Assembly (NCBI GenBank): GCA_016200005.1
Contig: JACQFP010000002.1
Span: forward strand, 1 to 64,000
DNA: 64,000 nucleotides
Direction of reading: 5' to 3'
Origin: Verrucomicrobiota bacterium
Lineage (GTDB): Bacteria; Verrucomicrobiota; Verrucomicrobiia; Limisphaerales; PALSA-1396
Shown here: positions 36,642 through 45,850 of the stretch, in pieces
Layout of the letters: each line of letters opens with the position of its first letter
How positions within the stretch are numbered: position 1 is the first letter of the stretch
Notes under the pieces: model-generated
The model's database searches: none
The model's input: the letters and a program-made list of their open reading frames with translations, nothing else
What the model was told of the DNA's origin: nothing
Translations under genes and position numbers: made by a program

Positions 36642-38048
36642 TCATTCTTTTGCCACCCGCAGTTCCGGCCATTTCTCCAGCCGCCGCAACAATGCCTGCG
36701 GCGACATGCCCAGCTTGGCCGCTGCCCGGCGAATCCCACCGTTGGTCTCACGCAGCGTGTCTTGAATGAGGCGATATTCCTGTGCTTCGACTGGGCTAAG
36801 ATCACGGTCGGGTGGGAGTGGTTCGGTGGAAGGCAGCGGAACGGGCTGCTTCGTCGTGGCCGTCGCGCCGCGATTCAACCAGTTCAGGTCCAGTGCCAGC
36901 CAGCGGCTCTCCTCCAGCGTCATGAGCAACGAGCGTTCGATGACATTGCGCAGCTCTCGCACATTGCCGGGGAAATTGTGCGCGTTGAGCGCGGATAAAT
37001 CCTCCGGCCTCAGCCGCGGTTTGGTGCGGTTGTATTTTTTGGCGAGCTGGGTCACGAACAACTCGGCAATGCCGGAGATGTCCGCGCGATGTTTGCGCAA
37101 GGGCGGCAACGCGACTGTGAACACGTCCAGCCGGTAAAGCAAATCCTCGCGGAAACGGTTGGCCTTCACTTCCTCGGCGAGCGACTTGTTTGTCGCCGCC
37201 ACAAAGCGGCCCGAGAAAGAAAGGCTTTCCGTGCTGCCGAGCGCGCGGTACTCGCCCGACTCCAGCAAGCGGAGCAGCTTGGCCTGCAACGCAAGCGGCA
37301 CCTCCGCAATTTCGTCGAGGAACAACGTACCGCCCGCCGCTGCCCCGACCAGGCCAACGCGTTTCTTGTCCGCACCGGTGAACGCGCCCCGTTCTGCGCC
37401 GAACAATTCCGATTCAAACATCTCCGCCGGCACCGCCGCACAGTTCACCGCGACGAAGGGCGCATTCGCGTTTGGGTAAGTCAATTGATGGAGCACACGC
37501 GCAGCGAGGTCCTTGCCCGTGCCCGTTTCGCCCGTGAACAGAACCGTGCTCGCCGGGTGCTTGGCAGCCTGGTGAAGTTGTTTCAGCACGTCGCGCATCG
37601 CCGGGGAATCACCGAACCACTCCGCTGAATCGGCGGTCGGGGTGCGCGTTTGCAGACGCAGTTTTGCCCGTTGCAGACACGCAGCGAGCGCTTCCACGGT
37701 CACTGGTTTGGTGAGATACTCCGACAGCCCGTTGCGGGTGAGCGCCACTGCTTCACCCAGGTCCGGCATGCCGGTGATCATCACGATGGGTGCCTCCGGA
37801 TAGCGCCGGAAGAGTTGATCAAAGAAATCGTACCCTTTGCCGTCGGGCAGGTGATTATCCAGCAGCACGAGGTCGAAGGATCGGTCAACAATGGCGGCAC
37901 GAGCGGCGGACAACGTTGCCGCCAAGGTCGGCTCGCCGCCCTGCTCCCGGACGACCTGACCCGCCATCGTGGCAAACGCGTTGTCATCTTCCACAATGAG
38001 ACAGGAGAACTTCTCCGCTGGGCTTCCGGCCTTGTTGGATGCTGACAT
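36642..38048 (-). CDS. Sigma-54-dependent response regulator (NtrC/PrsR-like)
   Basis: This 468-residue protein has a receiver domain at 10-130, with phospho-acceptor Asp in LVLLDNHLPDGKG, Thr in VMITGMPD and Lys in YLTKPV. The AAA+ domain follows, with Walker A GETGTGKDLAARVL, the RpoN-contacting loop ERGAFTGADKK and Walker B GGTLFLDEIAEV. A Fis-type helix-turn-helix (GGIRRAAAKLGMSPQALLRR) ends the protein. The complete set makes it a functional RpoN activator. ATG 38048 begins MSASNKAGSP; the longer frame is an artefact. It is preceded by the CHASE2 kinase gene. Confidence 0.95.
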   Translation of the reverse strand: MSASNKAGSPAEKFSCLIVEDDNAFATMAGQVVREQGGEPTLAATLSAARAAIVDRSFDLVLLDNHLPDGKGYDFFDQLFRRYPEAPIVMITGMPDLGEAVALTRNGLSEYLTKPVTVEALAACLQRAKLRLQTRTPTADSAEWFGDSPAMRDVLKQLHQAAKHPASTVLFTGETGTGKDLAARVLHQLTYPNANAPFVAVNCAAVPAEMFESELFGAERGAFTGADKKRVGLVGAAAGGTLFLDEIAEVPLALQAKLLRLLESGEYRALGSTESLSFSGRFVAATNKSLAEEVKANRFREDLLYRLDVFTVALPPLRKHRADISGIAELFVTQLAKKYNRTKPRLRPEDLSALNAHNFPGNVRELRNVIERSLLMTLEESRWLALDLNWLNRGATATTKQPVPLPSTEPLPPDRDLSPVEAQEYRLIQDTLRETNGGIRRAAAKLGMSPQALLRRLEKWPELRVAKE

Positions 38049-38125
38049 GGCACTGCCGAGTCTAGCTCGTCCCCGGATAATTCCAAGCCCGGAAACGCGC
38101 CTGTCAGAGCCGGCCGCGGATGTTC

Positions 38126-40846
38126 CTATCGTTTGCCTCGCAAGCAATTTTGGACCGCGCTCAGAATCTCCTCGAGCGCAAAAGGTTTGTTGACCAATAC
38201 GACGTCGGCGATTTTCTCTGCGTCGGCGCCGTCCTCGCCACTGGCGAGAATCACCGGCAGGTCCGGCCATTTCTCGCGCAGCGCGCGAATCGTCTGGAGC
38301 CCATCCATGACTGGCATGGCGCAATCGGTGATGAGCAGTCGCACATCGCTCGCGTGCTTCTGGAAAAGTCGCACGGCTTCCTCGCCGTTGGACGCGGCAA
38401 GCACGCGGTAGCCGCACGAAGTCAATTCTGCCGTGAGCAGTTCGCAGATTGCCTGCTCATCGTCGGCCACCAGAATCAATTCACCTTGGCCGCGCGCCAG
38501 TCCGACCGTCGGCGCCGCAATCTCCGTGGTCGCGGTTTCCACCGCACGTGGGAGAAGCACTTCAAAGCTTGTGCCTTGGCCCGGTTCACTTTCGACGCGG
38601 AGAAAGCCACCGTGGCTTTTGACGATCCGCATCACGGTGGACAATCCGATACCGGTGCCGCGTCCTTCGCCCTTGGTAGTGAAGAACGGCTCAAACATTT
38701 TTGCGCGTACCTCTGGCGGGATGCCCGTGCCCGTATCGGACACGAGCAGCGAAACGAATTTGCCCGGCTGGCCGTCGGGAATGGCGGCGGCCTCGGCTTC
38801 CGCGAGGTCAACGTTGTCCGCCACGAAGGACAGTTTGCCGCCGGCGGGCATGGCGTCGCGCGCGTTGACACAGAGATTGAGCAGGACCTGATGAAGTTGC
38901 GTCGGGTTGCCGCGCACTGGCCAGAGGTCGCGAGGCAAGAAAGTTTCCACGGTGATGTTTTTCGGAAATGTTTCGCGGACCATCTTCTCCAGTTCCTTCA
39001 CCAGCGCGCCCAATTCGAGCCGCTGAAACTCACCGCCCCGACCGCGCGCGAACAACAACACCTGCCGCACCATATCGGCGCCGCGATGCGTGCTGCTTTC
39101 GATCATGGCGAGCAACCGGCGGGACTCCTCGTCCGCGGCCTGGCGGCGAAGCAATTGCGCACCCATGAGAATTGGTGCAAGCGCATTGTTGAGGTCGTGC
39201 GCCATGCCGCCCGCCAATGTGCCGATGGTGTTCATGCGCTGCGTGCGGAGAAACTGCGCCTCCAAGAGCTTTTGCTCGGTGACATCACTGTTGATGATCA
39301 GCAGCGCCTTGGGCTGACCTGCTTCGTCGCGAATCAGCGTCCACCGGCTGGCGACGGTGACGACCTGACCGCCGCGGGTTTGCTGGCGCAATTCGCCGTT
39401 CCATTCACCGTCCTTCAACGCGGCGGCGCGGGCGGTGCCGGCGGTTTCCGCGTCCGGAGAAAACATTTCATCGCATGCGTCCGCGCGCTGTAGTTCGCCG
39501 AGTTTCCAGCCATAGAGGCGCTCGGCGCTTGGATTGGAGTAGGCAATCCGGCCGTTGAGATCTTGGACGAGAATTGCGTCGTGCGCCTTGTCTATCAGCG
39601 CGGCCTGTTCGCGGATCTTGGCGTCGGCAATTTTTTTGGAGGCCTCGAATCTCTTCCGCGCGCGATACCACTCGACGGAGTAGAACAAGACCGAGCCGCC
39701 AAGCGCGACGGGAATCTGCGCGGTGGAAACGATGAGCCACGGAAACCAGACGCCACGTGAAAAACCGGCCAGTGAAACGCCCAGCGCTACACCCGCGCCA
39801 GCAAGCGCGGCCATCGTCGCCGGAATGGGTCGCAGCCAGACCAGTCCGCCACCGAACAATAGCGCGACAGCGAGCAGAATTATCATTTCCCTGGCACGTG
39901 AGAGTCGCCGCAACCAGTCGCCGCGAATGAGGTTGAGCAATTCCGTGGCGTGGACCTCGACGCCGGGCATGAAAAGCTCCTTGTGTTTCCAGGAATGGAA
40001 AGGATTTCGGAATTCGTCCTGTCGCTCGTTGAATAGCTCGGCCATCGGACGCGCGCCGATGAAGACGATTTTGTCGCGGAAGAAGTTTTCGGGCACACCG
40101 GCCGGGTCAAGTGCTTGGGTGTAGCTGACATTTGGAATTGCCAACGCCGGACCGTAGTAACGAATCCAATGCTCGTTCGCCGCCCGGACCGCATCGCTGA
40201 CGCGCGTCGCGGGAAGTTGAAGCCAGGCGGCGGCCGCCCAGATGAGCGACGGCTGGACTTCTGAAGTGAATCCCGCAAAGAAACGTCGCACCACGTAGTC
40301 GTCATCCACAATGTGCGATGCCACGCCCCAGGCGACGGCGTTGCTGGCAAACTGTTCGGCTGGCGGCAGCACGTTGATCAGGCGCGCCCAAGGTTGATCC
40401 TGACTCGTCACGTGGCTGGAATCATCATTGGATTCACCAGCCAGGATTACACGTCCGCTGTCACGAAGCGCGTTTGCAAACTCGCGATCCGCAGCCGCAT
40501 TTGCGCCGACATCGCTGAAGACAATGTCGAATACCACCGCGCGCGCGCCGGCTGTCGTGAGCCGGCGAAGCAGCTTTGCGTGCAGTTCGCGCGGCCACGG
40601 ATGGCTCGGGTCTTGATGTTCGAGCAGGAACGAACGGAGGTCGAGATAGACGATGACGACGGGCAGATTGTTGGTGGTGGCAAGCTCGACACCGTTCAAC
40701 GAGTGCAGCGAATCGTAGCTGTTGCGCAGCAGGCTCGCGCCCGGTCGCCAGGCCGGATCGAGCAACAGCAACCCCAACAACGCCACCAAGGTCGTCAGCG
40801 CCAATGAAGCGAAAACGCGGGATCGGTTGACAGTTGCACGGCTCAT
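38126..40846 (-). CDS. CHASE2-PAS hybrid histidine kinase with C-terminal receiver
   Basis: This 906-residue sensor has a first membrane helix (VFASLALTTLVALLGLLLLD), then a periplasmic CHASE2 domain to about residue 330 (VVIVYLDLRSFLLEHQDPSH, KIVFIGARP). A cluster of membrane helices follows (EMIILLAVALLFGGGLVWLR). Next are a PAS domain (DAILVQDLNGRIAYSNPSAE), a kinase core with H-box GGMAHDLNNALAPI, N-box LLNLCVNARDAMP and G-box DTGTGIPPEV, and finally a receiver (LILVADDEQAI, LLITDCAMPVMDGLQ). ATG 40846 is favoured. It is 77 bp upstream of the sigma-54 regulator, so the two should form a signalling pair. Confidence 0.93.
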   Translation of the reverse strand: MSRATVNRSRVFASLALTTLVALLGLLLLDPAWRPGASLLRNSYDSLHSLNGVELATTNNLPVVIVYLDLRSFLLEHQDPSHPWPRELHAKLLRRLTTAGARAVVFDIVFSDVGANAAADREFANALRDSGRVILAGESNDDSSHVTSQDQPWARLINVLPPAEQFASNAVAWGVASHIVDDDYVVRRFFAGFTSEVQPSLIWAAAAWLQLPATRVSDAVRAANEHWIRYYGPALAIPNVSYTQALDPAGVPENFFRDKIVFIGARPMAELFNERQDEFRNPFHSWKHKELFMPGVEVHATELLNLIRGDWLRRLSRAREMIILLAVALLFGGGLVWLRPIPATMAALAGAGVALGVSLAGFSRGVWFPWLIVSTAQIPVALGGSVLFYSVEWYRARKRFEASKKIADAKIREQAALIDKAHDAILVQDLNGRIAYSNPSAERLYGWKLGELQRADACDEMFSPDAETAGTARAAALKDGEWNGELRQQTRGGQVVTVASRWTLIRDEAGQPKALLIINSDVTEQKLLEAQFLRTQRMNTIGTLAGGMAHDLNNALAPILMGAQLLRRQAADEESRRLLAMIESSTHRGADMVRQVLLFARGRGGEFQRLELGALVKELEKMVRETFPKNITVETFLPRDLWPVRGNPTQLHQVLLNLCVNARDAMPAGGKLSFVADNVDLAEAEAAAIPDGQPGKFVSLLVSDTGTGIPPEVRAKMFEPFFTTKGEGRGTGIGLSTVMRIVKSHGGFLRVESEPGQGTSFEVLLPRAVETATTEIAAPTVGLARGQGELILVADDEQAICELLTAELTSCGYRVLAASNGEEAVRLFQKHASDVRLLITDCAMPVMDGLQTIRALREKWPDLPVILASGEDGADAEKIADVVLVNKPFALEEILSAVQNCLRGKR

Positions 40847-41073
40847 GCTCAACAACGGATGGTGCGCGAATAATTTCAAGCTGGCGAGTGCGGAGTGGGA
40901 GGAGAAATCCTTCGATCCAGGCAAATCCGCCCATAAGAAGTGTCGGCGCTGTTCTCAACTCTTGCTGCCCACCGCATTCATGCTTACACGCAGCCAGTAA
41001 TTATCCAACGCGGTGTCTGCGAATCTCACTTGGAACCGTGGTGAAGCGGTCGCACTGAAACCACGCCCTGGCA
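40847..41073. other. Upstream region of the CHASE2 kinase
   Basis: This part of a 557-bp divergent gap has no gene. A weak sigma-54-like match on the minus strand at 40980-40996 (TGGCTGCGTGTAAGCA) has the right spacing but a poor -12 element. The kinase promoter is therefore not assigned. Confidence 0.4.
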
Positions 41074-41111
41074 TGTTCCGGGTTTGGCCGTTCTGTTCCG
41101 GAAACGGATCG
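41074..41111. promoter_or_regulatory. Predicted activator sites upstream of the glycan operon
   Basis: Two TGTTCCG half-sites start at 41074 and 41094, exactly 20 bp apart, so they lie on the same DNA face. The second continues as GAAA-CGGATCG, an imperfect version of the 7-4-7 palindrome. They end 62 bp before the sigma-54-type promoter at 41174. Confidence 0.55.
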
Positions 41112-41173
41112 AAGCCACTCCTTTTGTCGTCCAACCTCCCGTCTTTCACAGGCAACACGTAATCCCTTCGCGC

Positions 41174-41190
41174 TGGCACGGTCGTTGCTA
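41174..41190 (+). promoter_or_regulatory. Predicted sigma-54 promoter of the glycan operon
   Basis: TGGCACGGTCGTTGCTA matches the RpoN consensus at essentially every conserved position, with GG-N10-GC. The predicted start is near 41200, leaving a leader of about 200 nt before ATG 41404. It is the best match in the window. Confidence 0.8.
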
Positions 41191-41403
41191 AAACCCTGCT
41201 TGTGCAATCAAAGATACAGTGCAAAGATTATGAGCATTGGAGCTTCCTCCTTCTGCCATGCGACGAACTCGCCGGTGTATTGTTGCGGATTGCCACGGCA
41301 TCGGATGAAGTCTCGACGCGACAAGGCGGCAGGAGAGCATCAGTCCATCTGAGGCAGGCACTGGCCGGCTGGTCGTTGAACAAACCGAAGGAAAGGATTT
41401 GAG

Positions 41404-42618
41404 ATGCGTTTTTTGTTTTACTCTCACGATGGTCTCGGCCTCGGTCATACCCGGCGCAATCTGGCGATTGCTGCGGCGCTGACGGAACTTGCTCCGGAGG
41501 CTTCGGTTCTTCTCGCAACGGGCGCGGATTATATCAGCCGGTTGGGGGTGCCGCCGCACGTGGACATCCTCAAGCTGCCCGGCCTGCGCAAAATCGCCAA
41601 CGGCGAATATTGCGCGCGCCATCTGAACCTGCCCGTGCCGGAGATTCGCGGCTTGCGCGCCGAAATGTTGACGACGGCGATCAAAAATTATTTCCCGTCG
41701 GTCGTGCTGGTGGACAAACATCCCTTCGGCGCCAGTGGCGAATTTCGCGCCGGCTTGGAGGAATTGCGCAAGCAAGGCGGTCGCGCCGCGCTCGGATTGC
41801 GCGATATTCTCGACGAGCCGCAATTCGTCCTCGACGAGTGGCGTCCGTTGCGGATGCAACATCGCATCGCCGCTTACTACGACGAGGTTTTCATTTACGG
41901 TCAGCGCGCGATTTTCGACGCCGCCACGGCTTATGAATTCCCGGCGAGCATGATCGAGCGCACACGCTTTTGTGGCTATGTCGAAAACGACGAATCCGAC
42001 GCCGACCTTGCCGATGTCAAACTGCCTTTCCCTGTTCGTGAGGATCGGGTGCGTCCCGTCGTGCTCGCGACGACCGGCGGCGGCGAGGATGGTTTTGCCA
42101 TGCTGGAATCGTTCATCCGTGTCGCCGCCGACGCGCCGTGGCAGGGCGTCGTCATAACCGGGCCGATGACGCCCGAACCGGAAGCCAGCACCATCATGCG
42201 TCTTGCCGAGGAGAACAACGTCGTCGTGCGCAAGTTTCTCCCGCATCTTTCGGCCTTGTTCTGGTCGGTGGACGCGCTCGTCTGCATGGGAGGCTACAAC
42301 ACGCTTTGCGAGGCGGTATCGAAGGGCGTGCCGACGGTGTGCGTGCCTCGCATCGTGCCGCGCACCGAGCAACTGATTCGCGCCAACGCTTTCCAGCGGC
42401 TGGGCCTCGTTAACACCATCCGCCCCGACCAACTCAACGTGGAAAATCTCCGGGCGGCCGTCGGCGCGGCGTTGAAGAAATCACGGCAGGACCTGCTCGC
42501 GCGCGCGCAGAAACATCTGAGCTTTGACGGCGCGCGCCAGGCTGCCCGTCGGCTGCTGGCGCTGGCCAACGACCGCTCGTTGGCCGCCTTGGACCTCAAT
42601 GGCAGCCGCGTGATCTGA
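41404..42618 (+). CDS. Predicted MurG/GT28-like glycosyltransferase
   Basis: This 404-residue protein starts MRFLFYSHDGLGLGHTRRNL, with the Gly-rich acceptor-binding loop. The C-terminal half has the nucleotide-sugar pocket GGYNTLCEAVSKGVPTVCVP followed by RTEQLIRANAFQRLG. This architecture is that of COG4671-type predicted glycosyltransferases. AGGA lies six bases before the ATG. It is the first gene of a five-gene plus-strand run with tight or overlapping junctions. Confidence 0.88.
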   Translation: MRFLFYSHDGLGLGHTRRNLAIAAALTELAPEASVLLATGADYISRLGVPPHVDILKLPGLRKIANGEYCARHLNLPVPEIRGLRAEMLTTAIKNYFPSVVLVDKHPFGASGEFRAGLEELRKQGGRAALGLRDILDEPQFVLDEWRPLRMQHRIAAYYDEVFIYGQRAIFDAATAYEFPASMIERTRFCGYVENDESDADLADVKLPFPVREDRVRPVVLATTGGGEDGFAMLESFIRVAADAPWQGVVITGPMTPEPEASTIMRLAEENNVVVRKFLPHLSALFWSVDALVCMGGYNTLCEAVSKGVPTVCVPRIVPRTEQLIRANAFQRLGLVNTIRPDQLNVENLRAAVGAALKKSRQDLLARAQKHLSFDGARQAARRLLALANDRSLAALDLNGSRVI

Positions 42619-42659
42619 AATCTCGCCATGAATCGGCGCGTCTGTTAACCTCCTCTCAA

Positions 42660-44504
42660 ATGTCACAGCCGCTTCCGCTCCCTCAACGTCTGCCGGGCCT
42701 GTGGCGGATTCTGAAATATTTCTGGCCGCACGCGCGGCAATATCGGCTCCTGATCGCGGGTTCGCTCGTGGCGCTCTTCGCTGAGGTCGCGCTGCGGTTG
42801 CTGGAACCCTGGCCGATCAAATTTGTCTTCGACCACATCATCGGCTCGAAGCGTTCGACGAAAACGGCGATGCCAGAATTTCTGGCGTCGCTCGATTCGA
42901 TGTCGCTGCTCACCGTGGCGGCGATCGCGGTGGTCGTCTTCACGGCGCTGCGGTCGCTCGCCGCGTATTGGGAGACCATCGGCTTCACGCTCATCGGCAA
43001 CCGCGCGCTCGCCAAGGTCCGGTCCCAACTCTACCGCCACGTCCAATATCTCTCGCTTTCGTTCCACACCCGCGCGCGCACCGGCGACCTCGTCGTGCGC
43101 ATGATGGGCGACGTGGGAATGTTGCAGGATGTGGCGGTGACGGCGTTCCTGCCGCTCATCGCCAAGGCGCTCATCGTTGCGGGCATGATCGGCCTGATGT
43201 TCTACATGAACTGGCAGCTCGCGCTTATCGCGGCGGCGGTGCTGCCGCTGTTCTGGTTGCGCAGCGTTTCGCTCGGCAAAAAAATCCGTGAAGTCGCCAA
43301 GAAACAACGCAAGCAGGAAGGCGCGATGGCCGCAAACTTCACCGAATCCATCAGCGCCATCAAAACCGTCCAAGCCCTTTCGCTCGAAGAAAGTTTTTCA
43401 CGCGCCTTCACCGAGGTGAGCGAGAAGAATCTCAAGCAGGACGTGAAAGGCAAGCGCCTCTCTGCCGCACTGGAACGCTCGCTCGACGTGCTCATCGCGG
43501 TCGCCACTGCGTTCGTGCTATGGTTTGGCGCGCGGCTCGCGCTCGCCGGTGAAATCAGCGCGGGCGATCTTTACCTCTTCATCGCGTATCTCAAGTCCGC
43601 GTATCGTCCCGTGCAGGACTTCGCGAAATACACCGGTCGCCTCGGCAAAGCCTCCGCCGCCGGCGAACGCGTGATTGATTTGCTCGAGCGTGTCCCCGAC
43701 GTGCGCGACCTGCCCGGCGCGGTCCGCGCGCCGTCCTTCGAAGGTCGTGTGCAATTTGACAACGTCGCTTTCGCATACGAACACAGCCAGCCATTGCTCG
43801 AAGGCATTCAACTGGAAGTGGAATCCGGCCAACATATCGCGCTCGTCGGGCCGTCCGGCGGCGGCAAATCCACATTGCTCAGTCTCTTGCTGCGCCTTTA
43901 CGATCCGGTGAGCGGGCGCGTGCTGATTGACGGCCGCGACATTCGTGAGTTCACGCTCGAATCCCTCCGCGCGCAAATCAGCGTGGTGCTTCAGGACAAC
44001 GTGTTGTTCGCTGCCAGCGTGCGCGACAACATCGCCTGCGCCGCGCCCGGCGCCACGCTCGAGCAGGTCCACGCCGCCGCCCGGCTTGCCAACGCCCACG
44101 ACTTCATCAGCGCGTTGCCGCAGGGTTACGATACCATTCTCGGTGAGCGCGGGGTCACCCTCTCTCATGGCCAGCGCCAGCGAATCGCCATCGCCCGCGC
44201 CGCAATCCGCCAGGCGCCGATTCTGATTCTCGACGAGCCGACGACCGGCCTCGATCGCAAGAACGAGCGCGAAGTGATGGAAGCCTTGGAGCGACTCTAC
44301 GCCGCGCGCACGACTTTTCTGATTACGCATGATCTGCAACAAGCGGCTGGCGTGGATGTGATTCTTTACCTCGAGGGCGGCCGGATCATCGAACGTGGCA
44401 CGCACGATGAATTGATGCAGCGGAACGGACGCTATGCCGCGTTGTTCCGTTCGCAGGCGAGGATGAACGACACGCAGCGGGAGCGGATTGCTTGTCTGTC
44501 ATGA
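42660..44504 (+). CDS. MsbA-type ABC exporter, fused permease-ATPase
   Basis: This 614-residue half-transporter has membrane helices to about residue 320 (YRLLIAGSLVALFAEVALRL, FYMNWQLALIAAAVLPLFWL). The ATPase domain has Walker A GPSGGGKSTLLSLLLRL, signature LSHGQRQRIAIARA (His for the first Gly of LSGGQ) and Walker B ILILDEPTTGLD. It should export a lipid-linked or glycan substrate made by the neighbouring glycosyltransferases. Its stop overlaps the next start as ATGA. Confidence 0.93.
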   Translation: MSQPLPLPQRLPGLWRILKYFWPHARQYRLLIAGSLVALFAEVALRLLEPWPIKFVFDHIIGSKRSTKTAMPEFLASLDSMSLLTVAAIAVVVFTALRSLAAYWETIGFTLIGNRALAKVRSQLYRHVQYLSLSFHTRARTGDLVVRMMGDVGMLQDVAVTAFLPLIAKALIVAGMIGLMFYMNWQLALIAAAVLPLFWLRSVSLGKKIREVAKKQRKQEGAMAANFTESISAIKTVQALSLEESFSRAFTEVSEKNLKQDVKGKRLSAALERSLDVLIAVATAFVLWFGARLALAGEISAGDLYLFIAYLKSAYRPVQDFAKYTGRLGKASAAGERVIDLLERVPDVRDLPGAVRAPSFEGRVQFDNVAFAYEHSQPLLEGIQLEVESGQHIALVGPSGGGKSTLLSLLLRLYDPVSGRVLIDGRDIREFTLESLRAQISVVLQDNVLFAASVRDNIACAAPGATLEQVHAAARLANAHDFISALPQGYDTILGERGVTLSHGQRQRIAIARAAIRQAPILILDEPTTGLDRKNEREVMEALERLYAARTTFLITHDLQQAAGVDVILYLEGGRIIERGTHDELMQRNGRYAALFRSQARMNDTQRERIACLS

Positions 44505-45832
44505 AGATCCTCTACCTTTGTCCGGACCTCGGCATTCCCGTGCTGGGCCGCAAGGGCGCGTCGGTGCATGTGCGCGAACTCTGCGGCGCGTTCCACCGTG
44601 CGGGCCATCGCGTCGTTCTCGCCGCCCAGATGCTCAATAAATCGCCGTGGGAAAAGCCGGCGGTACTCGACGTGCCGATCGTGCAGGTGCGGCCGTCGCC
44701 GGGCGCCGGCGGCGCCGTGCTGGCGTTCAAGGAATTCAATGAATTGCTCGGCGTGGACAATTCGTTGCCCGGCGAGCTGCGCCGGATTCTCTACAACAAG
44801 GAACTTGAAGGTGAATTGCTGCGTCGGTTTGAGAACGACCCGCCGGATTTCATTTACGAACGCGCCTCGCTCTACGCCACCGCGGGGGTGTCGCTCGCCC
44901 GCACGCTCGACGTTCCGCTCATTCTTGAACTCAACGCGCCTCTCGCCGTGGAGCAGGCGGCGTATCGCGCCACTGGCTTCGGTGAACTTGCGGCGCAAGC
45001 CGAACGCTGGACGCTTTCACATGCCGACGCCGTGGTTGTCGTATCGTCTGAACTTGCGAAGCATGCCAGGTCGCTCGGCGTGAAGCCGGGCAAGCTGCAC
45101 GTGATACCCAACGGCGTGAACCCGGAATTGTTTTATCCGGCGGGAGCGGAGCGCGGCCTTCAGGCCGCTTCAGATACTACCATCCGCAAAAAGTCAGAGT
45201 TGGCTGACACTTCACAGGGCGTGAATCGAAGCGGGCTGAAGCCCGCGCTCCGGGGCGCGGGACACGGTTCACCCGTCCTCGGTTTCGTCGGTGGATTGCG
45301 GCCGTGGCACGGCGTGGAGATTCTACCGGATTTGCTGGCAAGATTGAAGAAGCGGCATCCAGGCGTGCGTCTGGTCATCGCGGGCGACGGTCAGTTGCGC
45401 AGCGCCTTGGAGCGGGAGTTCGCCCGGCGCGGTCTGCGAGGGAACGTGACCATCACGGGCCTGCTCCCGCACGAGGCGGTGCCAGAGGTCATCCGGCAGT
45501 TCGACGTGGCGCTCGCGCCGTATCCCGCGCACAAGCACGACTTTTATTTTTCGCCGCTGAAGCTGTTTGAATACATGGCGTGCGGCGTGCCAGTGGTGGC
45601 GGCCAAGCTGGGTCAAATTGCGGAAGTGGTGCGCCACGGCACAACCGGCCTGCTGTATCCGCCGGGCAACCTGGCGGCGCTCACGACGAATTGCGAGCGG
45701 TTGCTGAACGACGCCAAGCTCCGGGCAAAACTCGGCAGCGCCGCAGCGAAACTCGTGCTTGGCCGGTTTACATGGGAGAAAAATGCCGGACGCGTCGTCG
45801 CCCTGGCGCGCAAGCTGGCCGCCGTTCACTGA
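44501..45832 (+). CDS. Family 4 glycosyltransferase carrying a 34-codon repeat insertion
   Basis: This 443-residue GT-B enzyme has an N-terminal acceptor domain (PVLGRKGASVHVRELCGAFH), the linker LHVIPNGVNPELFYP, and a donor domain (LGFVGGLRPWHGVEILPDLL, FSPLKLFEYMACGVPVVAAK with the E-x7-E region). ATG 44501 overlaps the ABC gene stop. Between the linker and the donor domain lie 34 residues encoded by a repeat with inverted ends (45149-45250). The insertion keeps the frame and falls in a surface linker, so the enzyme may still work. Confidence 0.92.
   Translation: MKILYLCPDLGIPVLGRKGASVHVRELCGAFHRAGHRVVLAAQMLNKSPWEKPAVLDVPIVQVRPSPGAGGAVLAFKEFNELLGVDNSLPGELRRILYNKELEGELLRRFENDPPDFIYERASLYATAGVSLARTLDVPLILELNAPLAVEQAAYRATGFGELAAQAERWTLSHADAVVVVSSELAKHARSLGVKPGKLHVIPNGVNPELFYPAGAERGLQAASDTTIRKKSELADTSQGVNRSGLKPALRGAGHGSPVLGFVGGLRPWHGVEILPDLLARLKKRHPGVRLVIAGDGQLRSALEREFARRGLRGNVTITGLLPHEAVPEVIRQFDVALAPYPAHKHDFYFSPLKLFEYMACGVPVVAAKLGQIAEVVRHGTTGLLYPPGNLAALTTNCERLLNDAKLRAKLGSAAAKLVLGRFTWEKNAGRVVALARKLAAVH
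45149..45250. repeat. 102-bp element with inverted ends inside a glycosyltransferase gene
   Basis: The ends GAGCGCGGCCTTCAGGCCGC and GCGGGCTGAAGCCCGCGCTC are near-perfect inverted repeats and are themselves hairpins. The element length is exactly 34 codons and it has no stop in the gene's frame. It looks like a MITE/REP-type unit normally found between genes. Confidence 0.8.
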
Positions 45833-45850
45833 AATTAACGCTGCCCGTCC

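Noticed and set aside
40980-40996. Sigma-54 promoter for the CHASE2 kinase
   Set aside because: Spacing is right but the -12 element is AAGC rather than TTGC and the -24 element is TGGCTG. It is too weak to claim.
41202-41402. Possible 66-codon leader peptide before the glycan operon
   Set aside because: Its GTG start would lie at the predicted transcript start with no ribosome site, and the peptide has no family features. It is probably untranslated leader.
41188-42432. A 414-codon minus-strand frame over the first glycan gene
   Set aside because: It overlaps a recognised glycosyltransferase and its predicted sigma-54 promoter, and shows no motif.
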